Assembly (NCBI GenBank): GCA_036940085.1
Contig: JALLBK010000006.1
Span: forward strand, 1-52,814
Length of the DNA: 52,814 nt
Source: Discostella pseudostelligera
Lineage: Eukaryota; Bacillariophyta; Thalassiosirophyceae; Thalassiosirales; Thalassiosiraceae
Direction: 5' to 3'
Part shown: piece after piece, positions 43,576-51,980 of the stretch
How positions within the stretch are numbered: the stretch's first letter is position 1
How the letters are laid out: every line of letters begins with the position of its first letter
The notes under the pieces: model-generated
Database searches by the model: none
What the model was told of the DNA's origin: nothing
What the model saw: only the letters and a program-made list of their open reading frames with translations
Position numbers and translations under genes: made by a program

Positions 43576-45429
43576 TCAATCAAAACCTAGATCATCCGCT
43601 GCATCTGCATCGCCATCAATACTGTCCCCCTTCTCCTTGTCACCAGTTTTACCCCTTCGCCATTTATCACTTTTCTTTCCCCCATCCACATCGTCATCGT
43701 CATTACCACCGAAATCGACATCCATTTCCTCTCCATATCCACCTTGATAATTGGCCATGGAAACCCCATCCAAAGTTGCAGACTGTGGTCCTCTTCGTTT
43801 TTGATAGGGTAATTGCGATATTGAAGTATCGCCCGGTCCTTCTCCTCCTGCTCCAAAGATGTCTCTATCAATGACACTTCGACTCTCCGTTTGACTTCGC
43901 TGAGTAGGTTGCTTTGGATGCTGTTGCATTAAGCTTGCCACCGGCTTCGTATAGTGAATTGATGCATTGTTTGATGAAGTACTTTCTGGAATCAAATTGT
44001 CAAATATAGATTGCTTCTTCGCTTCGTCTCGGGAAATGTGCTTGTCGTCATTGTCTTTAGTCGTTGGCGAAGTTTTATTAGGAGCGGAAGTAGAAGCAGC
44101 AGCAGTAGATGTCACTGTCTGTGGAGGCAAGTAGCTACCGACATTCTCAAATATGTCATCGTCGCTATCAGCATCGGCTTCTTCTTTTACCGACTTGTCA
44201 TTGATATTAGTATTTTCAACAGAATTTGCGAGTGCGCTGTCGTTCTTGAAATACTTCTCGGCCTGAGATGATGATGATGATGATGAACCATGATATTTTG
44301 TCTTCTGATTAGACGATCCTGCATCCCCCCTACCATCCAATTTCTTCGAGATGACCGCAATCATTTGATGGTTCAATGGATTCATCCTCCTGCGCTTGCT
44401 TGTTGCTGTTGCCGATGACGACTCACTCGAATGAGCACCAAACGCTTTCATACTCATGCGTGGTACCTCCCATGTCTTTCTTCGTTGACGTACATCCGAC
44501 TCCAGAGAGAATGTGAGGACGGACAGCTGAATTGATTTTTGGATTGCTGATATATTACTTGCTGGAGTTAGTGGTGATGGTGTTGGAATCGATGCCAGTA
44601 ACGACGTTGATGGTGATGTTGGCGACGACGACGACGACTTCTGCTTCTGCAACAGATAGCTTAGTACTAATTTTCCAAGTTCAGTTTTTGGTTGTAGATG
44701 CGATTGTTGTTCTTTCAAGACTTGTGCATCTTCCAACACTCTGTCCAAATCATCATCCTTAGCTTCCAACTTGGACTGGTGATCTCCCACGACCATCATC
44801 ATCTCCTCCCTTCGAACCTTTTCAGCCAATGCCTTATCCAGCCCCTTGACTAAATGCGTGTGTTGAATATCCCCACCTAAATATTTTGATAATTCTGCCT
44901 GTTTCTTTCGATCATTGTCCATGTCCTCACCTACTCTACTTCCAACTTCTCCCACCCCCAACGATGTGGATGGAGCAGTAAGACCTTCGAGTGTCGCATA
45001 GTCTAAATTACTCCCCATTCGACGTTCCTTTGCTCGATCTCTATATTCCACAGTAGTCCCATTATTATTAGTGCTACCACCGTCTTGCATTCTCTTCTCC
45101 CGACGACGTCGTTTCCATTCTGGCTCATTGTCATTTTCTTGAAGCTGCTGTTGCTGCTGTTTCTTCAATGTTTTCTCGCCATCGTCATCATTGGAGGAGC
45201 TGCCGCTATCGCTCCCATCATCATCGCCGTCGAACCCCCTGCCGCGGCCTCCTCCTCCTCTCTTCCTATCACCAGCATCAGCTCCAGCCCCACCGCCACG
45301 ACGACGACGACGCTTGGCAATGAATTCATGTTCGACTGCCTCGCGCGCAATTTCTTTGGTGGACTTCTCAGTAGAGCGCTGCTGGTTGTTGTTTTTATTG
45401 ATCAATGCACGGAATGCCTCGTTGTTCAT
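43576..45429 (-). CDS. IK: RED/IK spliceosomal protein
   Basis: A single exon of 617 residues. The family signature is clear: the basic N-terminal RED block with YRDRAKERRMGSNLDY, then LGGDIQHTHLVKGLDKALAEKVR, the almost invariant core of RED/IK, followed later by DDDIFENVGSYLPP, matching the FEDIGDYVP motif. The C-terminal part has YTKPVASLM, a SYAECYP-like region that is much diverged, and an acidic MDVDFGGNDDDD tail. RED/IK pairs with SMU1 in the spliceosomal B complex and helps activation. Poly-Gln/Lys and Ser-rich insertions explain its length. TTCCCGCC lies at 45555-45562 in the promoter. It is a functional companion of the other RNA-processing genes in the window. Confidence 0.93.
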   Translation of the reverse strand: MNNEAFRALINKNNNQQRSTEKSTKEIAREAVEHEFIAKRRRRRGGGAGADAGDRKRGGGGRGRGFDGDDDGSDSGSSSNDDDGEKTLKKQQQQQLQENDNEPEWKRRRREKRMQDGGSTNNNGTTVEYRDRAKERRMGSNLDYATLEGLTAPSTSLGVGEVGSRVGEDMDNDRKKQAELSKYLGGDIQHTHLVKGLDKALAEKVRREEMMMVVGDHQSKLEAKDDDLDRVLEDAQVLKEQQSHLQPKTELGKLVLSYLLQKQKSSSSSPTSPSTSLLASIPTPSPLTPASNISAIQKSIQLSVLTFSLESDVRQRRKTWEVPRMSMKAFGAHSSESSSATATSKRRRMNPLNHQMIAVISKKLDGRGDAGSSNQKTKYHGSSSSSSSQAEKYFKNDSALANSVENTNINDKSVKEEADADSDDDIFENVGSYLPPQTVTSTAAASTSAPNKTSPTTKDNDDKHISRDEAKKQSIFDNLIPESTSSNNASIHYTKPVASLMQQHPKQPTQRSQTESRSVIDRDIFGAGGEGPGDTSISQLPYQKRRGPQSATLDGVSMANYQGGYGEEMDVDFGGNDDDDVDGGKKSDKWRRGKTGDKEKGDSIDGDADAADDLGFD

Positions 45430-45554
45430 GATGAATGATGATGTGCTTACTCATCTCGATGCCCAGACGGGTTGTTGTTGTTAGTTTGTCATGGTCGGTG
45501 CTGGTTGTGCGTTGCGGTTGGACCGCGCCGCGCGCGCTCAGAGCAGTTTGGATC

Positions 45555-45562
45555 TTCCCGCC
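45555..45562. promoter_or_regulatory. TTCCCGCC element upstream of RED/IK
   Basis: A perfect octamer 126 bp upstream of the IK start, followed by ATTTTCGCCAC, the same extended context as at 16520 and 16564. Confidence 0.45.
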
Positions 45563-45779
45563 ATTTTCGCCACAAATCTTTCCACCTCTTTCCACCACGT
45601 CAAAGCCATCTGTCCGGCATGCGCCTGGACGGCAGTGCTCGTGGTGGGAAGGCACAAAAGATCCAAATTGAAGTACGATAACGTCAGCAAGATCCAAGAA
45701 CTGGAAAGGAGGTGATTTGGCGATATCGCCAATAGTAGTGGATGGATGCTGGATTCTAGGAGTACTTAAGAAGCGAGCG

Positions 45780-46240
45780 TTGAGAGTCCGTCCGTCCGTC
45801 CGTCCGAAGCCGCGCCGCGTGGAACCTCTGCCTCGGCCGCTACGGCGGAACCCGTGGCCGACAACGGACGGACGGGAGACGGGCGGCGGACGGAATTGAA
45901 AGAAAGCCGCGACGGGACCGTTCGGCGAGCATTTCCACGGTGCCTCCGGGGGAACCGTCGCTGATATTCGGGGGGCGGTGAAAGGGGGCGCGGTGCGAGT
46001 GGCGAGGATTTTCACGGGCCGGCCGTGGTACCGATCGCCGAAGGAGGACCCGCCGCGCGGAAGGGGCTCAGCGAAGTTCACGGTGGCTGGATGGCATGGC
46101 AGCGTGGATGGAGCCCTTCCTTTTTCCGGGGGGGTCCGGGGGGTACCCCTCCGGAAAAAGGCCACGGTGCCCGAGGCGCCCTTAGCTAGTGCTGCTGGAT
46201 GCGAGATGCGACGAGGAAATGCCGCGGCGGCGGTAGAGGT
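45780..46240. other. GC-rich island of unknown origin
   Basis: About 460 bp with much higher G+C than its surroundings, rich in CCGTCC and CGCGG. It has four CCGT(C) units (GTCCGTCCGTCCGTCCG near 45790-45806) and a strong hairpin at 46119-46161. Open frames span it on both strands, as expected of a stop-poor GC-rich sequence. It is not recognised as rRNA. It could be a fragment of rDNA spacer, a transferred segment or a repeat. Confidence 0.6.
46119..46161. repeat. strong hairpin within the GC-rich island
   Basis: CCTTTTTCCGGGGGGG pairs with CCCCTCCGGAAAAAGG (one mismatch) around an 11-nt GC-rich loop. Confidence 0.75.
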
Positions 46241-46395
46241 ATGAATGGTAGCGGCGGGCGGCGGCAAACCAACTCCATTACCAAACACCAATCTGTGCAA
46301 CCCTCGCAAACATATCATCAAATCTCGCTCTCTTCATGCTTCCTATTTTGATCGGCGTGATTGGCCCCCTACGGATTGCCGCGGCGTCATGAGCG
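46241..46395 (+). pseudogene. decayed copy of the 5' end of the gene at 47925
   Basis: Aligns with 47855-47995: shared GGTATGAATGG, GGGCGGCGGCAAACCAACTC, CATGCTTCC, TTTGATCGGC and GGCCCC. The start codon of the intact gene is not preserved and the frame is shifted. It flanks the inserted copy of the membrane-protein gene on its left side, while the intact gene lies on the right. Confidence 0.75.
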
Positions 46396-46659
46396 GCGAT
46401 GGGCGATGAGAATGGTGGAACTTGAGAAGGAAATAATGAGTTCATTCAACTATCTAACAACTTCTTGGGGGAGGGGGGTGTTCTCATGATGATTTGACAA
46501 TAGTGAAATGACTCTCTCAAACTCAATCGAATCCATCATTCATCCATCCCGCTCAGCAGCGCTCGCAGCATAGAGCATGGCAGAAGAAATAATCATCATC
46601 ACCAGTTCTCATGCATTATTACGTCCATATCCAACAACATACCATTCACTCTCCAACAG

Positions 46660-47303
46660 ATGATGTGCAAGTTCAAAGTCAATAATATTGACAATATCTA
46701 CGAAGCGGTCATGGTGGTGGACGAAGAGCTGGGCATGGAAGGAGCATCGGGAAAGGAGGCAATTCCATCTACTACCGTCACAGTACCTTCCACCAACGAG
46801 ACTGGTGACGATATTGTGTCACTCCATCGCCGCATTTTAATTGTCATTATCAATACCATTGTAAATGTGTGCATGCTATCGATTGATCTTAGTGTGAGTC
46901 GATGATATGCCTTATCATGATTGTGGTTTCAAATTGATCGCGCAACCCAACTACCCTCTTTTCATTAATTGTTGCACGCCAGAATATGGATGCCCACTCC
47001 ATTTCCACCATGTACCTTGTCTTCAATGCCACGGAAGTCGCATTCATCGGGCTTATCTTGATGAAGCTGTATTATTCTTATGTCTTTCTGCAGCTATTCT
47101 TCCTTGGATTCATGTTGATGAAATTTCCAGAGGTTCCCATGTCCGATGCGATTACTTCATTTATGTTAGTAATTGCATGGTGCAACTTCCTGGTCATTTT
47201 CTTTCTCGCGATGGACAAGCATTTCAATAAGACGGAGAGGTACAAATTAGAATCAATCATCACCATGACAATCTTCTTAGTCATGCTCCTTCGGTCACCA
47301 TAA
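46660..47303 (+). CDS. four-span membrane protein, copy 2 of the duplicated pair
   Basis: Exons 46660-46893 and 46983-47303 with an 89-nt GTGAGT...CCAG intron, phase 0; 184 residues. It matches the protein at 38130 through NIYEAVMVVDEELGM, KEAIPSTT, CMLSIDL, YLVF, FIGLILMKLYYSYVFLQL, VIAWCNFLVIF, HFNKTE and IFLVMLLRSP. The start differs: ATG at 46660 adds MMCKFKVNNID before the shared NIYEAV. The linker has a four-residue insertion and changes are mostly conservative. The intron is the same length as in copy 1. Flanks are also duplicated (46403-46659 upstream; helicase remnant downstream), so this is a segmental copy rather than a retrocopy. Confidence 0.75.
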
Positions 47304-47479
47304 GAAGGAGAATCCGCACTCCGCACATGGAGAATGACTCCTCGTCTCAATCGCAGATCGCTGTATGTCGTGTCATGAATAGTGTAAGATAAGAGCCGCA
47401 CTCCTTACTTCAACTCGTTGGACTCTATCATGGAATATGTATCTACAATTTACTTTCGAATCTTCAGATGATCGTTCGA

Positions 47480-47625
47480 ACAATGATGATGCTTTCAACA
47501 GTTGCGAATGCGCAATCTGCTTCCACAGACCGGAGATGGAGCTACAGTGCTTTGCCTCTACACCACCAATACTACCATCCAACGTCTGACGAAATGCAAT
47601 GTACTACTCTGAGTTCTCTCCGTCG
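47480..47625 (-). pseudogene. truncated 3' remnant of the DHX35-like gene
   Basis: Minus-strand sequence matches the end of the DHX35-like helicase (38950-39080): GSIGGVEAKHCSSISGLW against GSRGGVEARHCSSISGLW, then frame drift and no APYYW ending. Flanking 47401-47480 also matches 38840-38950. Only the last 45 or so codons are present, so it is non-functional. Confidence 0.8.
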
Positions 47626-47678
47626 ATACGCACCTATGCACACCCTCGAGGATATCGGAGCGATTTGGCTAACCCTGA

Positions 47679-47741
47679 CACGTGGAAGCGGCGATTTGGC
47701 GCATACTGACACGTGGCAGCAGTGACACTTATCTTCCCGCC
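47679..47741. promoter_or_regulatory. G-box pair and TTCCCGCC upstream of the 47925 gene
   Basis: CACGTG at 47679-47684 and 47710-47715 lies within a near-perfect 31-bp direct repeat (CGATTTGGC...CTGACACGTGG), followed by TTCCCGCC at 47734-47741 and CCCCGCC. Confidence 0.5.
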
Positions 47742-47924
47742 ACCTTTTCTCCCCGCCATCTGCATGCATTCTCACTCTCAATCATCTCGCTCGCTCACTG
47801 CTATTGGTCATTGGATCTTGGATAATGGACCATTCCATAAACGCGGCGGCGACGGTATGAATGGGCGGCGGCAAACCAACTCTATCACCAACTTCAATCC
47901 GACCCACAATCCCCGCAAGCAGCC

Positions 47925-49370
47925 ATGACATCATCGCCCACTCTCATTCTCGTCATGCTTCCGTTTTTGATCGGCATGGTGGCCCCTACCGCCGATGGAT
48001 TTTCCACCAATTGTATCATCTCGTCGTATTTGTTCACCCATCAACAAAAACAATATCAATACCACCCATCTTGCGCCACAAAGTTGGTGTGTTCTTCTCC
48101 TATCCCACTGCCGCAGTCACCAACGAGAACAATCTTCAGTAGGAATGTCATTGGCATGATGGAAAGGAGGGGCGCCAGTACTGTATCAGAAATGGAGGCA
48201 GAATCGAACAAACTACGCGAAGAAATCAAGGAGTTGAAAAAGGAGGCCTTGCGACGATTAGAGGAATTAAGCGAAAAATTAACTTCGACGACCACCACCA
48301 CCGTTTCGACGACAGCAACGACTTCTTCACCTGACACAATACCCATGGCAACGACAGCTGCGAAGAAAAAGGAAGACGTAGATAAATTGACGCTGCTACC
48401 CCCTCCAACACCAATTTTTTTCACCAGTACAATGAAGGAGGAGCTTGACGATTTATCGTCATCGTCGTCGCCATCCAACAAGGAGGGAGAAACGAAGAAG
48501 AAATTAACAAAAGGTAGCAATAGTGGCATTACCAACCTATTGGATGGCACTCGATGGAAGGTATCGCTTAGTATCGGTCGAGAGCCAGGGACATGGATGC
48601 CATCAACTTGGGGCAAGAGTGGATCACGCATCAACGTCTCTTTCGTAATGGATTTTACACCCTCCCAATTGTATGATCGAGATGATTTCTTACGCGGGAG
48701 TTATGCCGGATGCAAGGTATTGCATGTGGTGAACAATCAGGCCACGTTAGGCCCAACGGTTAGTGAAGGTGCACGAACAGTGGATGGAGAATAATTNTGT
48801 GGTGAACAATCAGGCCACGTTAGGCCCAACGGTTAGTGAAGGTGCACGAACAGTGGATGGAGAATAATTAAAGGCGAGGGACCAATGGGCACTGATTTGC
48901 TTCGATTTTATGTTGAGTTTAATGAACGTGTTGCACATTCGGGAGGAGATGTGGATGTACCGAAGGGTAGAGTGTATTGCAGTTGTGGCTATTTTCCATT
49001 TGCGGAGGGTGGCGGTGGTGATGGCTCTGCAAGGGAGGCATTTACCAAAGAATTAACAATCATTGAAGAACGGACTGCAGCGCTACGAACGAAGAGAGCA
49101 GAAATTACAAATCCATTTAATTTCGAGGGGATCACTTTATCAAGAGAGATCTTTCGATTAAATCAACAAGCAGAGATGATTAACGGCAAATTGATGGTGG
49201 CATCGATACGAGAGCCGGATAGACGATTGCTTCGATTTTCGAAAGATGGAGATGTGGGATTGACAAAAGAGGGCGGCGTTTGCATACAGGTGAATAAAGG
49301 ACCAGCCATCGAATATCACATTTTGGGAAGGTTCGGTATTGCCTCGGTCGATAGTAATTCGATGAATTGA
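47925..49370 (+). CDS. plastid-type protein of unknown function, interrupted by an assembly gap
   Basis: Part 1 (47925-48794) has a signal peptide (LILVMLPFLIGMVAPTADGF), a diverged ASAFAP-like DGFST, a coiled coil (EMEAESNKLREEIKELKKEA) and the start of a folded domain (LLDGTRWKVSLSIGREPGTW). Part 2 (up to 49370) continues the domain: GWRIIKGEGPMGTDLLRFYVEF, VYCSCGYFPF, then a final helix-strand region ending IEYHILGRFGIASV. The two parts are separated by stop codons at an exact 72-bp duplication flanking one N (48725-48869), so the break is probably an artefact; merging the copies still leaves a frame change. The family is not recognised. The 5' end is duplicated at 46241. Confidence 0.65.
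48725..48869. repeat. exact 72-bp duplication flanking a single N
   Basis: 48725-48796 and 48798-48869 are identical (TGTGGTGAACAATC...GAGAATAATT) on either side of the only N in the window at 48797. This is what unmerged overlapping contig ends look like. Confidence 0.95.
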
Positions 49371-49380
49371 CATAAATATC

Positions 49381-50968
49381 TTACTTATTTCTTATTTCGT
49401 CCTCAATTATCTCCAACGTCTTCTTGAGATTATCAAACCAATCTGACCAACCATCCATATCCTTCTCAACGTCTGGCTCCTTGCTATACAGGCAAGGAAC
49501 ACCTTCTACATTCTCCAATCGAAATCCCGCAGCGATTAGTATCTCTCTTCCGCCAACATGCCGACCAATATCCTCGATGAATTTAGGATGATCTCGCCGC
49601 ACGGTACGATACTTCATTTCTTCGGGATGTCGGACGATTTGAGTGAACATATCACGAAGAGACGATAAAGCAATCGATAATAAGGCACCTCCTTCGACAT
49701 TGTTGTCGTTCATGATCGCCATTTTCATGTGACCTATCTGTGTGCGCACACCGTCCGGTCCAATATTTGGTACCAATGCCAATAGTTCTCTATCTGCGGC
49801 GCGCACTGCATCCTCCGCGGCTCGCTCCTCTTCCATTCGTCGTATCCTTGCCTCGTGGGCAAGTCGGGCCAACGTTTCCTCCTCTTCACGCCTTGCTTGC
49901 TCAGCCAACAAAATTCGTTGCCGCTCCATCTCCTCGACATGGATTGCTTCTAGCGCCAAACGGTCTGCCTCCTCTTGCTCACGAGATTTCAAAGCATGCA
50001 TTTTCAACTCGAGTTTCTCATTATGTTGTTTTATTTGTTTGCGTATGGTGGAGATTACGCCAGGGCCGGAAATCGTGTCATCCAATGACATGGACACACC
50101 CACCTCTAGTGCTGCGTAGGAACGAAGGACTACTTTCACTCTCTCCATCGTCTTTTCGCCATATCGTGGTTTCTTCGTTACCAAATCTCTCTTTCAGATA
50201 GAAGGAGAACAAAAATATGCATGCGGTGTACAAGAAGGAAGATGTCGTTCGGCACTACATGATCAAATAAGGCATGAGACATGAGATTCGACTTACCTCC
50301 TTCGATTTCTTTTGCAGCTTTTCGACTTTAGGGCCAAGGGCAAGGAATCGTACATGGAGCACTTCGAGACTGGAAAGTATTTCCTCAGGACGTGCATCCT
50401 CCTCCACCACCATCACTCCAATTTCCTCATGTTCTCCCACCCTCGCAGCAACTTTTTGTTCCGGTGTGGATTTGGAAGTACCTTGTTCCAAGTTCTTTTT
50501 AGCATATCTCTCCCACACACTCATCTTGCCTCCTCCTTGGTCATTTTCATTGTCTGCTACTTTTGGAGGGAGTGTCGTATCGCCAGCACCACCCAGCAGA
50601 CACATTCCAAATTCGTAATCCATCGCATTATTTTCCTCTGCAGCAGAAGTGGTCGATGTTGCTGCTGCATTCCCCTGCTCCCCATCGTCCGCATTGGCAA
50701 GCCCATCATTTATGCCCTCAACTTTGCCATTCTTGCTGGAATTTTCAGCATTATTACCAGCATCCTCATTCTCTGCCTCGTCGGTATCGGTATCCATGTC
50801 CACCTGCGACAAAAGCTCCGTCCATGATGACATGCGGGCAGACAACGACAACAACGATTCGTCATCATTGCCGCCGACGTCCTCTTCAAATTGTGGACGC
50901 TTAAATCGTAATGCCTCCCATAATGTAGAGATCTCTACTAATTCATCTTCAATTCGGCGCAAGTCCAT
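49381..50968 (-). CDS. PUB-domain protein, probable Cdc48/p97 cofactor
   Basis: Exons 50968-50297 and 50190-49381 with a 106-nt GTAAGT...AAAG intron, phase 0; 493 residues. The start MDLRRIEDELVEI was chosen because the upstream frame is basic and falls in mobile-element-proximal sequence. The first 200 residues are acidic with a helical end (EVLHVRFLALGPKVEKLQKK). After the intron a long charged coiled coil (about 265-370, EEMERQRILLAEQ type) precedes a PUB/PUG domain: LLSIALSSLRDMFTQIV, HPEEMKYRTVRRDHPKFIEDIGRHVGGREIL, AAGFRLE. PUB domains bind the C-terminal tail of p97/Cdc48. It probably serves protein quality control or ER-associated degradation; partner binding is inferred. Confidence 0.85.
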
Positions 50969-51120
50969 GGTCGTCGTTCGTAGTCGTCGTGGTCGTATCG
51001 TCGTCTTTTGGAGGCGAGAGGCGAGCGAGGTGCGAGGTGCGAGGAGGCAGGCGTATCGTAGAGGAGGTATCGTACAGGAGGTAGAAAGAAGGTGGTGTAA
51101 CCTTGGTAACATCAAGTGAT

Positions 51121-51313
51121 CTTGGTTCTTCCTCGGCGCCGCCCTGCTCGACAAGATACCCTAATACAGACAGACTCACAACGACTATGCATATGTACAG
51201 ACAGTCGGTCTGGGACTGCTAGGGGAAGTGCTAGAAACATGCATGGTTTACGTAGGTGAACCCAGCTCCTCCCATTGGAGACCTCTCTTCAAGTCTCTTC
51301 GAGAGGCCTACCC
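51121..51313. repeat. direct repeat B2 of a mobile element (outer copy)
   Basis: 193 bp nearly identical to 51489-51671. Shared blocks include CTCGACAAGATACCCTAATA, CTAGGGGAAGTGCTAGAAAC, CCAGCTCCTCC and GAGAGGCCTACCC. It has a 10-bp insertion (CAAGTCTCTT). It ends about 150 bp upstream of the PUB start codon. Confidence 0.9.
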
Positions 51314-51488
51314 TTTGGTTAAAGGGCGGGGAGTGGGTCGCTTATCAATGCTGCTACTACTACTACTACTATCGGCTATCCTGCTGATGTCGAGCTGCTA
51401 GGGCCGCGGCCTCATCCAAACCAGAATGGCATGATGGTGGTGTGCGGGCTCGCCTGTCCATCACTCCAATCAAGTGCTACCACTAGAC
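51314..51488. repeat. segment A2 between the direct repeats
   Basis: 175 bp between the two B copies with a short ACT triplet run (CTACTACTACTACTAC near 51352) and GC-rich centre. In the split-direct-repeat model this is A2, whose partner A1 should lie at the other end of the element, outside the window. Confidence 0.5.
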
Positions 51489-51671
51489 CTTGGTTCTTCC
51501 ATGGCGCCGCCCTTCTCGACAAGATACCCTAATACAGACAGACTCACAACGACTATGCATATGTACAGACAGTCCGTCTGGGGCTGCTAGGGGAAGTGCT
51601 AGAAACATGCAGGGTTTACGTATGTGAACCCAGCTCCTCCAATTGGAGACCTCTCTTCGAGAGGCCTACCC
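51489..51671. repeat. direct repeat B1 of a mobile element (inner copy)
   Basis: 183 bp, near-identical to 51121-51313 at an offset of 368 bp. It is followed toward the recombinase gene by about 300 bp of non-repeated sequence with no clear gene. Confidence 0.9.
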
Positions 51672-51980
51672 ACCGCCGACGGACACGGTCGGCTAAAGAC
51701 AGAGACAAATGAAGGAGGCATGTTAGCACGTACCCCACTGCACCTCCGTAACGGCGTCGCTGTAGCAGCCGGTATCAGGCTGGTACAGGCAACGGGAAGG
51801 AGGTGAAAAGTGACTGCCACCGAATAAACTTTCTTGTAGGTGCGGCACGACTGCCCTGTACGCATCCGTGAATCATATTTCAACTTCTCTGCAAAAGAAA
51901 TATCATTCCAGAATTCAACACGGGGTTAGAGTCAGTGGGAGTCGTGCCTGGCCTAATTGGCTGCGCATGTTTTCTCAGCT

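Noticed and set aside
45395..46321. A 308-residue minus-strand frame across the GC-rich island
   Set aside because: The frame is long because GC-rich sequence has few stops; it overlaps the IK start and its composition (Pro/Arg/Ala) is that of a shadow frame.
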